Shown: positions 8,288 to 17,594, counted from the stretch's first letter. The stretch is DNA of 64,000 nt from an uncultured Muribaculaceae bacterium (GCA_947381945.1 CANCXM010000012.1:1-64000), one strand, 5' to 3'. Notes: a model not told the origin generated them from the sequence alone. Numbers and translations: made by a program.

Positions 8288-9598
8288 ATGAGCACTTATA
8301 TTATTGAAGGCGGCCATAGGCTGAGCGGAAGCATCAGTCCTCAAGGGGCCAAAAACGAAGCGCTTGAAGTAATCTGCGCAACTCTTCTCACTTCCGAGCC
8401 GGTCACCATCCACAATGTGCCCAACATTCTGGATGTGGTCAATCTTATAAATCTGCTTAAAGCCATGCGCGTCAAGGTCGATAAGCTCAGCGATGACACT
8501 TATCGTTTCCAGGCTGACGATCTTGACGAAGACTATATATCGAGCGCCGATTTCGTGTCGCGTTGCGCCTCACTCAGAGGTTCGGTCCTTGTAGTCGGAC
8601 CGCTGCTCGCCCGTCTCGGTCAAGCCTATTTTGCCAAACCCGGTGGCGACAAGATCGGGCGTCGTCGTGTGGACACCCACATCACAGGCCTTTCAAAACT
8701 GGGCGCGATGATAGCCTACAATGAAGAGCGTCAGGCATATTATCTTGTGACTGTCGACGGTCTGAAGGGTTGCTACATGCTTCTCGACGAAGCCTCGGTG
8801 ACAGGAACAGCGAATATCATCATGGCTGCGACTCTTGCTGAAGGAACCACCACCATATATAATGCAGCTTGTGAACCATACGTCCAGCAACTTTGCAAGA
8901 TGCTTGTCGGAATGGGCGCATCAATCGAGGGAATAGGGTCAAACCTTATCCGCATCAACGGAGTGGAAAGGCTCTCCGGTGCCGACCATACAATCTTACC
9001 CGATATGATTGAAGTCGGCAGCTTCATCGGAATGGCAGCCATCACCAACAGTGAACTCACCATCAAGGATGTCAGCTATGACAACCTCGGCATCATACCC
9101 GATTCTTTCCGCCGTCTCGGCATCAACCTCGAACGTCGAGGCGACGACATTTATATCCCTGCACAAGAGCATTATGAAATTGAGACAAACCTCGACGGCT
9201 CAATCCCGACGATTGCCGACGCTCCCTGGCCCGGTCTCACCCCCGACCTTCTTTCGGTTATGCTCGTGACGGCGACCCAATGCAAGGGAAGTGTGCTCAT
9301 CCATCAGAAGATGTTTGAAAGCCGACTTTTCTTTGTTGACCGCCTTATCGACATGGGTGCCCAGATAATGCTTTGTGATCCACACCGAGCAGTTGTCATC
9401 GGCCTTGACCACAAAGTTCCGCTCCGCGCCAACAAGATGCACTCCCCCGACATCCGTGCCGGTATCGCCATGCTGATTGCAGCCATGAGTGCAAAGGGTG
9501 TTTCGACCATTGATAACATCGATCAAATTGACCGTGGCTATCAGGACATCGACACCCGACTGAACTCCATCGGAGCATGTATCTACCGTCGTGACTAA
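8288..9598 (+). CDS. murA: UDP-N-acetylglucosamine 1-carboxyvinyltransferase (MurA), Asp-type active site
   Basis: MurA transfers enolpyruvate from PEP to UDP-GlcNAc, the first committed step of peptidoglycan synthesis. The 436-residue product has the conserved lysine in SPQGAKNEALEVI (K22) and the loop motif AKPGGDKIGRRRVDTHI. In E. coli this loop reads PGGCxIG, and the Cys (C115) is the residue alkylated by fosfomycin. Here the equivalent residue is Asp121, codon GAC at 8648-8650. Enzymes with Asp at this place are active and known to be insensitive to fosfomycin. The rest (SNLIRINGVERLSGADHTIL, DMIEVGSF) is normal. It probably shares a transcript with murB. Confidence 0.96.
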   Translation: MSTYIIEGGHRLSGSISPQGAKNEALEVICATLLTSEPVTIHNVPNILDVVNLINLLKAMRVKVDKLSDDTYRFQADDLDEDYISSADFVSRCASLRGSVLVVGPLLARLGQAYFAKPGGDKIGRRRVDTHITGLSKLGAMIAYNEERQAYYLVTVDGLKGCYMLLDEASVTGTANIIMAATLAEGTTTIYNAACEPYVQQLCKMLVGMGASIEGIGSNLIRINGVERLSGADHTILPDMIEVGSFIGMAAITNSELTIKDVSYDNLGIIPDSFRRLGINLERRGDDIYIPAQEHYEIETNLDGSIPTIADAPWPGLTPDLLSVMLVTATQCKGSVLIHQKMFESRLFFVDRLIDMGAQIMLCDPHRAVVIGLDHKVPLRANKMHSPDIRAGIAMLIAAMSAKGVSTIDNIDQIDRGYQDIDTRLNSIGACIYRRD

Positions 9599-9663
9599 GA
9601 GGGCCAAAGGGCACACTCACTCATCGTTACGGGATAATCCCTCAAAGATAAACCGCCCACGGA

Positions 9664-9688
9664 TTAACATTTATTATTAAACACCCTC
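9664..9688 (+). repeat. Solo copy of the MITE-like terminal repeat
   Basis: This 25-bp stretch, ending in TTAAACACCCTC, matches the right end of the 325-bp palindromic element (42378-42402) at 24 of 25 positions. No second arm lies nearby, so it is a solo end. It sits in the murA-relA gap, ahead of a terminator hairpin. Confidence 0.7.
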
Positions 9689-9698
9689 TATAGAATCG

Positions 9699-9731
9699 GA
9701 GTGGCGCGGTTCCGTCAATTCCGCGCCACTC
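9699..9731 (+). terminator. murA terminator hairpin
   Basis: Perfect GC-rich 11-bp arms (GAGTGGCGCGG at 9699-9709, complement at 9721-9731) lie between murA and relA. A pyrimidine-rich tract follows. No clear -7 element for relA was found between it and the ATG at 9763. Confidence 0.7.
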
Positions 9732-9762
9732 CCTCCCGCTCATCTCTCTTGCAACTTACAGA

Positions 9763-11970
9763 ATGGAAAAAACGTCACTGCCCTCCGACGAGAGGGTGCA
9801 AATAGTAAATCTCGTTCGCAAACTTTTGGCTGAAAGTTCGGATGTGGCGAAACCCTCCGATTTTTCAACTGTAAAGCGTGCGGTCATCAAAGCATACGGG
9901 GAAGGCCATCCGGTGACTGACCGTCATGGCTTGAACAAAGTTGTCCATACCCTCGAAACAGCTATCGCGCTTTGCGATATGGTCTCGCCTGACCGAAATA
10001 TGATTATAGCGACACTGCTCTACGGCCTTTGCGTCGATGAAGTTTTGTCGCTCGAACGTGTGCGCTCGGATTGGGATGAAGATATTGAGCGTATGGTCAA
10101 CGGCCTCATGAAGGTCTCCACCCTTTACGGTAAACAAGGTGTGGTGAAGACTGACAATTTCCGTCGTCTGCTCATGACTTTCGCCGAGGACATCCGTGTC
10201 ATAATAATAATGATTGTCGAGCGTCTGACCCTTATGCGCGCAATCAATCATCACCCCGACGAAAAGTTTGTTACTGACACTGCTTTCGAGGCTAATTATC
10301 TCTATGCACCCCTCGCCCACCGTCTCGGTCTCTACAAGATAAAGAGCGAACTGGAGGACATGTCACTGAAATACACTTCGCGAGAGACATATACCAAGAT
10401 TGCACGGGAGCTCAACGAGACAAAAGTAGCACGCGATGCCTATATCGCGGATTTCATTGCTCCTCTTAAGGAGAAACTGGATCAGACAGGATTAAAATAT
10501 GAAATCAAGGGGCGCACGAAGTCCATATATTCCATCTGGAACAAGCTGCGCAAACAACATGTGGAGCTTTCCGGAATCTACGACCTCTTTGCCATTCGTG
10601 TAATCCTCGACGTGCCTCTCGAACGAGAGAAAGCCGATTGCTGGAATGTCTATTCAATCGTTGCCGACATGTACACTCCCAATCCCGCACGAATGAAGGA
10701 TTGGCTGTCCATCCCCAAAAGCAACGGCTACGAATCGCTTCACACAACCGTGAAAGGTCCCGATAATAAATGGGTGGAAGTGCAGATACGCACCAAGCGC
10801 ATGGACCTTGTGGCGGAGAAAGGTCTTGCCGCCCACTGGAAATATAAAGGTATCAAGAGCGAAGGGGACCTCGACACATGGATGAACAATATCCGCGACA
10901 TTCTTGAAACAGCCGATGGCCCAATGGAGCTGATGAAGAATTTCAAGATGGATCTCTATGATAAGGAGGTCTTTGTCTTCACTCCCCGTGGCGATCTCTA
11001 TCGTCTGCCTCTCGGAGCGACTGTCCTTGATTTCGCCTTCAACATCCATTCTAAGCTTGGCTGTACCTGTGTCGGCGGAAAAGTCAACGGCCGCAACCGC
11101 AAGCTCAACTACAAGCTTCATTCCGGCGACACGGTCGAAATCACCACAGCTCCGGGCCAGGTCCCCAAGCAGGATTGGCTCTCCTTCGTGGTGACCTCAA
11201 AAGCGCGCAACAAAATCCGTCAGACCATCAATGAACGGGCCAACCGTTCGGCTGAACTCGGTAAGGAACTCCTCCACCGCCGTTGCAAGAACCGCAAAGT
11301 GGAATTGGAGGAGGCGACCCTTATGCGCACCATTAAAAAGATGGGCTATAAGACCGTTACCGACTTCTACAAGGCTATCGGCGATGAGATTATAGATGTC
11401 AATGATGTCATCACGCAATATGAGCTTATCGAGAATGCCGACAAGCGTGCGGAGACCGAGCGCCGAAGCGCCGAAGAGTTCGAGCTGCTCGAAAGCCATG
11501 AGCGCACGGGCGGTGCATCTGACGATATTCTGATAATCGGCGACAACATCAAAGGTATCAACTACCGTCTCTCAAAATGCTGCAATCCGATTTTCGGTGA
11601 CGATGTGTTCGGCTTCGTTTCCGCTGAAGGCGTTATCAAGATTCATCGTCTGGACTGCCCGAACGCCTCGCATATCCGTTACAAATATCCCTATCGTGTC
11701 ATACGCACCCGCTGGTCAGGAAAAGTCGGCAGTCGCTTCGCTGCTACTCTGAGGATTGTCGGTAACGATGACATTGAAATTGTCACAAATATAACCTCTA
11801 TTATCAATAAGGAGAAAGATGTCACCCTGCGCAATATATCCATTGATTCGTCAGACGGCATATTCTCCGGATTCATTGTCGTTGGCATAAGCGACACAGC
11901 CTCTCTCAACAACCTTATCAAAAAAATCAAAACCGTAAAAGGCGTAAAAGATGTCGAACGTAGTAACTGA
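9763..11970 (+). CDS. relA: RelA-type (p)ppGpp synthetase with degenerate hydrolase domain
   Basis: The 735-residue protein has the long RelA/SpoT order: HD-like domain (about 40-190), synthetase (about 240-370), TGS (about 405-465), a helical/zinc-finger-like region (CCNPIFGDDVFGFVSAEG) and a C-terminal ACT domain. Synthetase motifs are intact: GRTKSIYSIWNKL, YDLFAIRVI, MKDWLSIPKSNGYESLHTTV and EVQIRTKRMD. The hydrolase site is not. The metal-binding HD pair is Tyr87-Gly88 (LLYGLCVDE), and the usual ADRLHNMR reads VERLTLMR, so Asp and His are both lost; only His62 remains. It should make but not degrade (p)ppGpp and needs a separate hydrolase elsewhere. The end overlaps the next gene by 20 bp. 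Confidence 0.93.
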   Translation: MEKTSLPSDERVQIVNLVRKLLAESSDVAKPSDFSTVKRAVIKAYGEGHPVTDRHGLNKVVHTLETAIALCDMVSPDRNMIIATLLYGLCVDEVLSLERVRSDWDEDIERMVNGLMKVSTLYGKQGVVKTDNFRRLLMTFAEDIRVIIIMIVERLTLMRAINHHPDEKFVTDTAFEANYLYAPLAHRLGLYKIKSELEDMSLKYTSRETYTKIARELNETKVARDAYIADFIAPLKEKLDQTGLKYEIKGRTKSIYSIWNKLRKQHVELSGIYDLFAIRVILDVPLEREKADCWNVYSIVADMYTPNPARMKDWLSIPKSNGYESLHTTVKGPDNKWVEVQIRTKRMDLVAEKGLAAHWKYKGIKSEGDLDTWMNNIRDILETADGPMELMKNFKMDLYDKEVFVFTPRGDLYRLPLGATVLDFAFNIHSKLGCTCVGGKVNGRNRKLNYKLHSGDTVEITTAPGQVPKQDWLSFVVTSKARNKIRQTINERANRSAELGKELLHRRCKNRKVELEEATLMRTIKKMGYKTVTDFYKAIGDEIIDVNDVITQYELIENADKRAETERRSAEEFELLESHERTGGASDDILIIGDNIKGINYRLSKCCNPIFGDDVFGFVSAEGVIKIHRLDCPNASHIRYKYPYRVIRTRWSGKVGSRFAATLRIVGNDDIEIVTNITSIINKEKDVTLRNISIDSSDGIFSGFIVVGISDTASLNNLIKKIKTVKGVKDVERSN

Positions 11971-12799
11971 ACATAAAATCAAACTGTCGGCCCTTACAGG
12001 ACTGGCACTGCTCGCCGTGTCGTGTAGCGGTAACGGTGACACAGAAAAAGCCAACGCGCTGCTCGATGAAGCGCGTCATGCCTACGAAGCCGGAAACTTC
12101 GCAAACTCTCTTTCCCTTACCGACTCTATCAAGAATGCCTATCCCAAGGAAATCGACGTGCGTCGCGAAGCACTTCACCTCGCGACCAAGGCGACCGAGG
12201 GATTGACACTTCAGAAACTCGAACAGGCAGATTCGCTTTCAGCCGTCCTTGCCGTGCGCGGCGATTCCCTTCAACGTCTGATTAAATTCGTCAAAAATCC
12301 GATTGAAGGTTATTACACTGCTGCGACTGCCGACCCTACGAAATTTTTCAGCACGACAGGGCTGCAGGCTCGTGTAAGCCCCGAAGGTAATTTCTACCTC
12401 ATGTCATCGCTGAAAGCCAAAAGCGTGAAAAGTACTTCCATTGCTGTCAGCGCCGGAGGCGAAGAGGCCCGCACTTCGACCGTGGCTCACGACGGCGAAC
12501 GCAACGACCGCTCTATGGGTGTAGAAGTGATTACTTTCATCGGAGCCGAGTGCGACAGTGTCGGCCACTTCATCAGCAATCATCGTTCAGAACCCATCAC
12601 GCTGACATTCGTGGGAAATTCGACATATTCCATGCCTCTCCCCGAAAAGCAAGCCCAAGAGATTGCGCTACTTTACGACTATGCCACAACTCTGCGTCGC
12701 TTCAAGGTTGCAAGCCTTGAGAAAGAACGCTTGAGTCGTGCGGTAGATATTGCACGCAGTCAGGCGGCCCGCACTTTCGTGGAAAAGGATTCGATATAA
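11951..12799 (+). CDS. Lipoprotein of unknown function, coupled to relA
   Basis: The 282-residue product begins with a lipoprotein signal ending LALLAVSCSGNG, so Cys25 should be lipidated. The mature part starts with a helical TPR-like pair (ANALLDEARHAYEAGNFANSL). A coiled segment (about 75-100) and a beta-rich middle region follow, and a helical C-terminus ends the protein. No enzyme motif was recognised. The ATG at 11951 overlaps the end of relA by 20 bp in another frame, which suggests translational coupling; the next gene starts 37 nt after its stop. The function is unknown. Confidence 0.75.
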   Translation: MSNVVTEHKIKLSALTGLALLAVSCSGNGDTEKANALLDEARHAYEAGNFANSLSLTDSIKNAYPKEIDVRREALHLATKATEGLTLQKLEQADSLSAVLAVRGDSLQRLIKFVKNPIEGYYTAATADPTKFFSTTGLQARVSPEGNFYLMSSLKAKSVKSTSIAVSAGGEEARTSTVAHDGERNDRSMGVEVITFIGAECDSVGHFISNHRSEPITLTFVGNSTYSMPLPEKQAQEIALLYDYATTLRRFKVASLEKERLSRAVDIARSQAARTFVEKDSI

Positions 12800-12836
12800 T
12801 TCTTTACACAAATTCTACAAAACTCAACACAGACAC

Positions 12837-14216
12837 ATGACTGAAGAAAAGAAACCCGGCAAATTTGCCTCATGGATTGACCGCACCAAAACGCGTGCGC
12901 TCACCTTATGGAACTATTATTCCGAAGGCGTTTGGGAAGACAATCGTGACACCGCGAAAGTCAATATTGTCAAGACCCTCAATCTGACCGTGCGCTCTTT
13001 CATGAGCAGTGATCTTCAGTCTGCCGCCTGTGCCCTGACCTACCGCACTCTCCTTGCAATCGTCCCGGCGTTGGCACTCCTCTTCGCGATCGGACGAGGC
13101 TTCGGATTTCAGAACCTCCTGCAGTCGCAGCTCTACCAATATTTTCCTTCGCAACACAAGGCGTTGGAAATGGCGTTCTCCTTCGTGGATTCCTGCCTTG
13201 CACAGGCATCCGAAGGAATATTTGTAGGTGTCGGTATTGTTTTCTTGCTTTGGACATTGATTTCGCTCCTCGATTCAGTTGAGACATCATTCAACAATAT
13301 CTGGGGAGTGACAGTCGACCGTCCGTTCGCCCGCAAAGTGACCGACTACCTCGCCATCTGCATTATTCTCCCCGTCCTGATGATTTGCTCCGGAGGTCTG
13401 AGGATTTTCATGTCCACGACAATCCAGAAACTCCTCCCCTTCGACTTCATCGGACCGGTTGTCGGTGATATTCTCGACCTTGTTTCAATCCTTTTCGGCT
13501 GCCTTTTCTTCGCCGGAGCATACGCGCTGATTCCGAATACCAAGGTCAAGCTGAAAAATGCTCTCATAACGGGTGGAATCGCCGGCATCGCTTTCCAGAT
13601 TCTCCAATGGCTCTTTGTTTCCGGACAGATTTATGTGTCGAAATACAATGCCATCTACGGTAGCTTCTCCTTCCTGCCCTTGATGTTGATATGGATGCAG
13701 TTCTCATGGCTCATCACCCTTGCCGGAGCATTGATATGCCATTCCTCACAGGATATTTTCCTCTTTTCCTTCGAGCGCCAGACCAACAATATCTCCGGTG
13801 CTTACCGCCGCAAGGTCTGTCTTGCTGTGCTTACAGTCATCATCAAACGTTTCAAGGATGAAGAGCCGCCGTTGAACATCGCGATGCTTTCATCGCGCTT
13901 TGCCATTCCTCCGAGGCTGACCGGAATAGTGGTCAATTTCCTTCTTGATTGCAAGCTTATCGTCAAGATAATGGGCAAGGACGAAACTGAACCGGATTTT
14001 GATGCACCTTTAATTCCCGCGACAAGTCCTGAACATTACAGCCTCGGACATGTGCTGGAAGTGCTTTCCAATCACGGAGAGTCATCTTTCCTCCCGACAT
14101 TCGATGCCGAATTCAAACCGCTCCTCGATCTCTGCGACAAACTTGACATCGACTTCCGCCGTCAGGCATCATCTGTGCTTTTGGGCGAAATAAATCTCCC
14201 TCTCGTAAAAGATTGA
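12837..14216 (+). CDS. YihY/BrkB-family inner-membrane protein with C-terminal domain
   Basis: The 459-residue product carries the YihY/BrkB domain with about six transmembrane helices between residues 75 and 320 (for example ALLFAIGRGFGF, GVGIVFLLWTLISLLDSVE and LTGGIAG-type loops). Family hallmarks are SAACALTYRTLLAIVPALAL and NNIWGV. A soluble region of about 120 residues follows and resembles a winged-helix module (FAIPPRLTGIVVNFLLDCKL). The longer open frame from 12750 overlaps the lipoprotein gene and lacks this start, so MTEEKKPGK at 12837 was chosen. The family is often labelled ribonuclease BN in old annotations, but that activity belongs to another protein. Its transport or envelope role is not settled. 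Confidence 0.9.
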   Translation: MTEEKKPGKFASWIDRTKTRALTLWNYYSEGVWEDNRDTAKVNIVKTLNLTVRSFMSSDLQSAACALTYRTLLAIVPALALLFAIGRGFGFQNLLQSQLYQYFPSQHKALEMAFSFVDSCLAQASEGIFVGVGIVFLLWTLISLLDSVETSFNNIWGVTVDRPFARKVTDYLAICIILPVLMICSGGLRIFMSTTIQKLLPFDFIGPVVGDILDLVSILFGCLFFAGAYALIPNTKVKLKNALITGGIAGIAFQILQWLFVSGQIYVSKYNAIYGSFSFLPLMLIWMQFSWLITLAGALICHSSQDIFLFSFERQTNNISGAYRRKVCLAVLTVIIKRFKDEEPPLNIAMLSSRFAIPPRLTGIVVNFLLDCKLIVKIMGKDETEPDFDAPLIPATSPEHYSLGHVLEVLSNHGESSFLPTFDAEFKPLLDLCDKLDIDFRRQASSVLLGEINLPLVKD

Positions 14217-14259
14217 CGATTCAGGAACGAAAAACAGTTTCCAAATCCGCCAATATGTG

Positions 14260-14267
14260 TAACTTTG
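14260..14267 (+). promoter_or_regulatory. ridA promoter, -7 element TAACTTTG
   Basis: TAACTTTG lies 44 nt before the ridA ATG in the gap after the YihY gene. Confidence 0.6.
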
Positions 14268-14311
14268 CAACAGATTTCCATACAACGAATCACTAACCGT
14301 TTATTTTTATC

Positions 14312-14689
14312 ATGAAAGAAGTCATCTCAACCACCGCCGCTCCCGGCGCAATCGGTCCCTACAGCCAGGCTATCAAGGTCGGCAACATGCTTTATTGCTC
14401 AGGTCAGATTCCTGTAGACCCCGCAACAGGTACAGTCCCCGAAGGTATCAAGGCCCAGACTGCACAGTCTCTTGCAAATGTAAAGGCTATCCTTGCTGCT
14501 TCAGGTGCAAGCATTGAAAATGTTGTCAAGACTACAGTATTCCTTGCCGACATGAGCCTCTTTGCCGACATGAACGAGGTTTACGCCCAAAACTTCACAG
14601 AGCCCTTCCCCGCCCGTTCAGCCGTGGCTGTACGCGAGCTTCCCAAACAGGTGCTCGTAGAGATTGAAGTCATCGCAATTCTCGGCTAA
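14312..14689 (+). CDS. ridA: RidA family enamine/imine deaminase
   Basis: RidA hydrolyses reactive enamine/imine intermediates such as 2-aminoacrylate released by PLP enzymes. The 125-residue product is full length and very typical: [20 protein letters not shown], then [13 protein letters not shown] and [11 protein letters not shown], then the active-site arginine in [21 protein letters not shown]. It should form a trimer in the cytoplasm. The gene is monocistronic, with its own -7 element and a terminator placed inside the end of the convergent nrdG. Confidence 0.95.
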   Translation: MKEVISTTAAPGAIGPYSQAIKVGNMLYCSGQIPVDPATGTVPEGIKAQTAQSLANVKAILAASGASIENVVKTTVFLADMSLFADMNEVYAQNFTEPFPARSAVAVRELPKQVLVEIEVIAILG

Positions 14690-14725
14690 GAGTCCCGGCC
14701 CGATTTAGGGTAATACTCAAATTTT

Positions 14726-15202
14726 TCACCACTCCCATTCCACCACGGAATCGGGAGTGCTTTTTTTTATGTCGACAAGTCGTTGGTTGGACGACCCGCG
14801 GAAAAGGAGATGGACATCGCGTTTAGCTTCGACAAAGGGGCCGTCGACAAGCACGTCTACATATTCCAGAAGTTCTTTCATCAAGGGATTCTCCATGACA
14901 TTCTCATAGCGGAAGCCTGTGTAACACCAGATGCTCTTCCCTATCCTTTTCACCTCCCGTGCGAGAGGAAGAATATCGCCGACACTGTAGAGCGGATCTC
15001 CTCCGGTAAATGTCACGTCAAAATCATTTTCAATCACCACATCCATCACCTCTTCGACCGTCATATCTCGGCCGGAACTGAAATCCCACGACTGAGGATT
15101 ATGGCAACCGGGACACTTATGAGCGCATCCGGCAAAGTATATGGCTGTACGAAGTCCGGGGCCGTCAACCGACGTCCCCGGAACTATATCGAGAATTCTC
15201 AT
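14726..15202 (-). CDS. nrdG: Anaerobic ribonucleotide reductase activating protein (NrdG)
   Basis: NrdG is a radical-SAM enzyme that puts the glycyl radical on NrdD. The 158-residue product has the [4Fe-4S] ligand motif CAHKCPGC (CxxxCxxC, about residues 26-33) and the glycine-rich SAM segment DVTFTGGDPLYSV. The open frame continues upstream to 15382 but overlaps nrdD; MRILDIVPGTSVDGPGLRTA at 15202 is the normal family start, 25 nt after the nrdD stop. Its last codons encode, on the opposite strand, the ridA terminator. Confidence 0.95.
   Translation of the reverse strand: MRILDIVPGTSVDGPGLRTAIYFAGCAHKCPGCHNPQSWDFSSGRDMTVEEVMDVVIENDFDVTFTGGDPLYSVGDILPLAREVKRIGKSIWCYTGFRYENVMENPLMKELLEYVDVLVDGPFVEAKRDVHLLFRGSSNQRLVDIKKSTPDSVVEWEW
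14730..14768 (+). terminator. ridA rho-independent terminator inside the nrdG 3' end
   Basis: CACTCCCATTCC (14730-14741) pairs with GGAAT and GGGAGTG (14747-14759) and is followed by a run of eight Ts (14761-14768). It is the clearest intrinsic terminator of the window. It lies within the last codons of nrdG on the other strand. Confidence 0.85.
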
Positions 15203-15227
15203 ATTGCTCAGATATAATGTATTGTGT

Positions 15228-17435
15228 TTACTTATGCACGATACGGTCCTTAAGTTCGGCAAGCTTGGCATTGTTCCAACGGTCAGTTGTGCCGACAAGA
15301 TAGCCTGTGATGCGCTGAAGGCAGTCGATATTGTGGCTGTGGCAGTGAGGACACTCTTCAAGGTGTTCCTGCGCATCCTCATATCCGCAGTCCATACAAC
15401 GGTTGCGGTTGTGGTTCACGGAGCAGTAGCCGATGTTGTGCTTGTCCATGAGGTCGACAATATCGGAGATTGCCTTGGGATTGTGGGTCGCATCACCGTC
15501 AATTTCCACATAGAAGATATGTCCGCCACCGGTCAGGGGATGATACGGAGCCTCGACCTTTGCCTTGTGGCAGGGTGAGCAGTGATAGTAGACCGGAACA
15601 TGGTTGGAGTTGGTGTAGTAAATCTTATCTGTGATACCCGGAATCACACCGAATGTCTTGCGGTCACGCGAAGTGAATTTACCCGACAAACCTTCGGCGG
15701 GAGTAGCTAGGATGGAGAAATTATGCTGATACTTCTCGCTGTATTCATTGGCGCGGTCACGCATGTGGCCGACGATTTTCAGTCCGAGAGCCTGGGCCTC
15801 CTCACTTTCACCGTGATGCTTGCCGACAAGAGCGATGAGACATTCGGCAAGACCGATGAAGCCTATTCCGAGTGTTCCCTGGTTGATTACACTCTCGATA
15901 GTGTCATTGGGGCCAAGCTTCTCAGCGCCTGTCCACAGACGCGACATCAGGAGAGGGAACTGCTTCACCATCGCTGTCTTCTGGAAGTCGAAGCGGTCGC
16001 AAAGCTGACGTGCGGTGATGTCGAGTACCTCGTCAAGTTTGGTGAAGAATTTGGCTATACGGGCCTCTTTGTCCTGAATGTTCATGCACTCGATTGCGAG
16101 GCGCACGATATTCATTGTCGAGAAACTGATGTTGCCACGGCCGATGGATGTCTTTTCACCGAAACGGTTCTCAAACACTCGTGTGCGGCATCCCATTGTT
16201 GCCACCTCATAGTTGTAGCGCAGAGGATCGTTGGCATCCCATTTCTCATGCTGATTGAATGTAGCATCGAGGTTCACGAAGTTGGGGAAGAAGCGGCGCG
16301 CAGTCACCTTGCAAGCCAACTGATAGAGGTCATAGTTGCGGTCATCGGGCAGATAGCTTACGCCACGCTTCTTTTTCCAAATCTGGATGGGGAAAATTGC
16401 GGTGGCACCGTTGCCCACACCCTCGTAGGTGGAGTTGAGGAGTTCGCGGATGATGCAGCGACCTTCGGCAGAAGTGTCAGTACCGTAGTTGATGGAGCTG
16501 AACACAACCTGATTGCCACCACGGGAGTGGATAGTGTTCATGTTGTGGATGAAAGCCTCCATGGCCTGATGCACACGGCTCACCGTCTGGTTGATGGCGT
16601 GCTGTTTCCAGCGTTCTTCGCCTTTCAGACCGTCAAGGGGTTTCTTGACATAGTCCTCAATCTCTATATTATAAAGGTGTGAGAAGTCTTCACCGTTCAG
16701 ATCTTCAAGTTTCTTGACCTCCTCAATGTATGACGAACGCACGAAAGGCGCAAGGTAGAAGTCGAAGGCAGGGATTGCCTGACCGCCGTGCATTTCGTTC
16801 TGTGCGGTTTCAAGCGAGATGCAACCGATGATGCTTGCCGTCTCGATGCGTTTTGCAGGACGCGATTCGCCGTGGCCTGCGATAAAACCGTATTTCAAAA
16901 TTCTATCCAAAGGATGCTGGACGCATGTGAGACTCTTCGTGGGATAATAATCCTTGTCGTGGATGTGGAGATAGCCGTTCTGGACAGCCTCGCGGGCCTC
17001 TTCAGAAAGCAGATAGTCATCGACGAATGGCTTTGTGGTCTCGCTGGCAAACTTCATCATCATACCTGCGGGCGAATCGGTGTTCATGTTCGCATTCTCA
17101 CGGGTGATGTCATTGCTCTTGGCCTCGATGATTTCAAGGAACATGTCGCGGGTTTTCGCACGACGTGCAATCGAGCGCTGGTCGCGGTAAGCGATGTAGC
17201 GTTTGGCCACTTCCTTGCGTGGTGAATTCATGAGTTCGAGTTCCACATGATCCTGAATCTCCTCGACACTCATCTGTTCACGTCCGGCCATGCCTATGCG
17301 ATCGGTAATACGCGCAATGAGGGCTTCATCCTCTCCCATCTCGGTTGTGAGCATGGCTTTGCGGATGGCTGCCTTGATCTTTTCTTCATTGTAGCCGACG
17401 ATTCTGCCGTCGCGTTTTACCACAGTCAGTATCAT
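15228..17435 (-). CDS. nrdD: Anaerobic ribonucleoside-triphosphate reductase (NrdD)
   Basis: NrdD reduces ribonucleoside triphosphates to dNTPs without oxygen by glycyl-radical chemistry. The 735-residue product starts with an ATP-cone domain (VVKRDGRIVGYNEEKIKAAI). The active-site cysteines are in CVQHPLDRI and MGCRTRVFENRFG. The C-terminal zinc site is CMDCGYED...CPHC, and the glycyl-radical loop is RITGYLVG. The gene is followed by nrdG on the same transcript and preceded by a promoter with a cluster of CCAAAA motifs. The strong class III enzyme fits a strict anaerobe. A 319-residue open frame on the other strand is a shadow of this gene. Confidence 0.97.
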   Translation of the reverse strand: MILTVVKRDGRIVGYNEEKIKAAIRKAMLTTEMGEDEALIARITDRIGMAGREQMSVEEIQDHVELELMNSPRKEVAKRYIAYRDQRSIARRAKTRDMFLEIIEAKSNDITRENANMNTDSPAGMMMKFASETTKPFVDDYLLSEEAREAVQNGYLHIHDKDYYPTKSLTCVQHPLDRILKYGFIAGHGESRPAKRIETASIIGCISLETAQNEMHGGQAIPAFDFYLAPFVRSSYIEEVKKLEDLNGEDFSHLYNIEIEDYVKKPLDGLKGEERWKQHAINQTVSRVHQAMEAFIHNMNTIHSRGGNQVVFSSINYGTDTSAEGRCIIRELLNSTYEGVGNGATAIFPIQIWKKKRGVSYLPDDRNYDLYQLACKVTARRFFPNFVNLDATFNQHEKWDANDPLRYNYEVATMGCRTRVFENRFGEKTSIGRGNISFSTMNIVRLAIECMNIQDKEARIAKFFTKLDEVLDITARQLCDRFDFQKTAMVKQFPLLMSRLWTGAEKLGPNDTIESVINQGTLGIGFIGLAECLIALVGKHHGESEEAQALGLKIVGHMRDRANEYSEKYQHNFSILATPAEGLSGKFTSRDRKTFGVIPGITDKIYYTNSNHVPVYYHCSPCHKAKVEAPYHPLTGGGHIFYVEIDGDATHNPKAISDIVDLMDKHNIGYCSVNHNRNRCMDCGYEDAQEHLEECPHCHSHNIDCLQRITGYLVGTTDRWNNAKLAELKDRIVHK

Positions 17436-17529
17436 TTTTCTTGGGTAGTTTTGAGGGGTTGTATTGAATATGAATTGATTACGATTTTCTTTGCTTTTCG
17501 GTGCCTCTTTTCGAGTGCGAAAGCGTCGG

Positions 17530-17537
17530 CAAAGTTA
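17530..17537 (-). promoter_or_regulatory. nrdDG promoter, -7 element TAACTTTG
   Basis: On the minus strand TAACTTTG lies about 95 nt before nrdD, with TTG about 20 nt upstream as a -33 element. It is a good match to the phylum consensus. Confidence 0.65.
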
Positions 17538-17594
17538 CATAGATTAAAACAATAATCCAACACTTTTGTTGAATTATTTTATCAATACGATTTA

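Noticed and set aside
15203..15382. N-terminal extension of nrdG
   Set aside because: It overlaps nrdD and has no NrdG similarity; MRILDIVPGTSVDGPG is the usual start.
15723..16682. 319-residue plus-strand open frame
   Set aside because: It lies wholly antisense to nrdD, whose catalytic and zinc motifs are complete; the frame has no family features.
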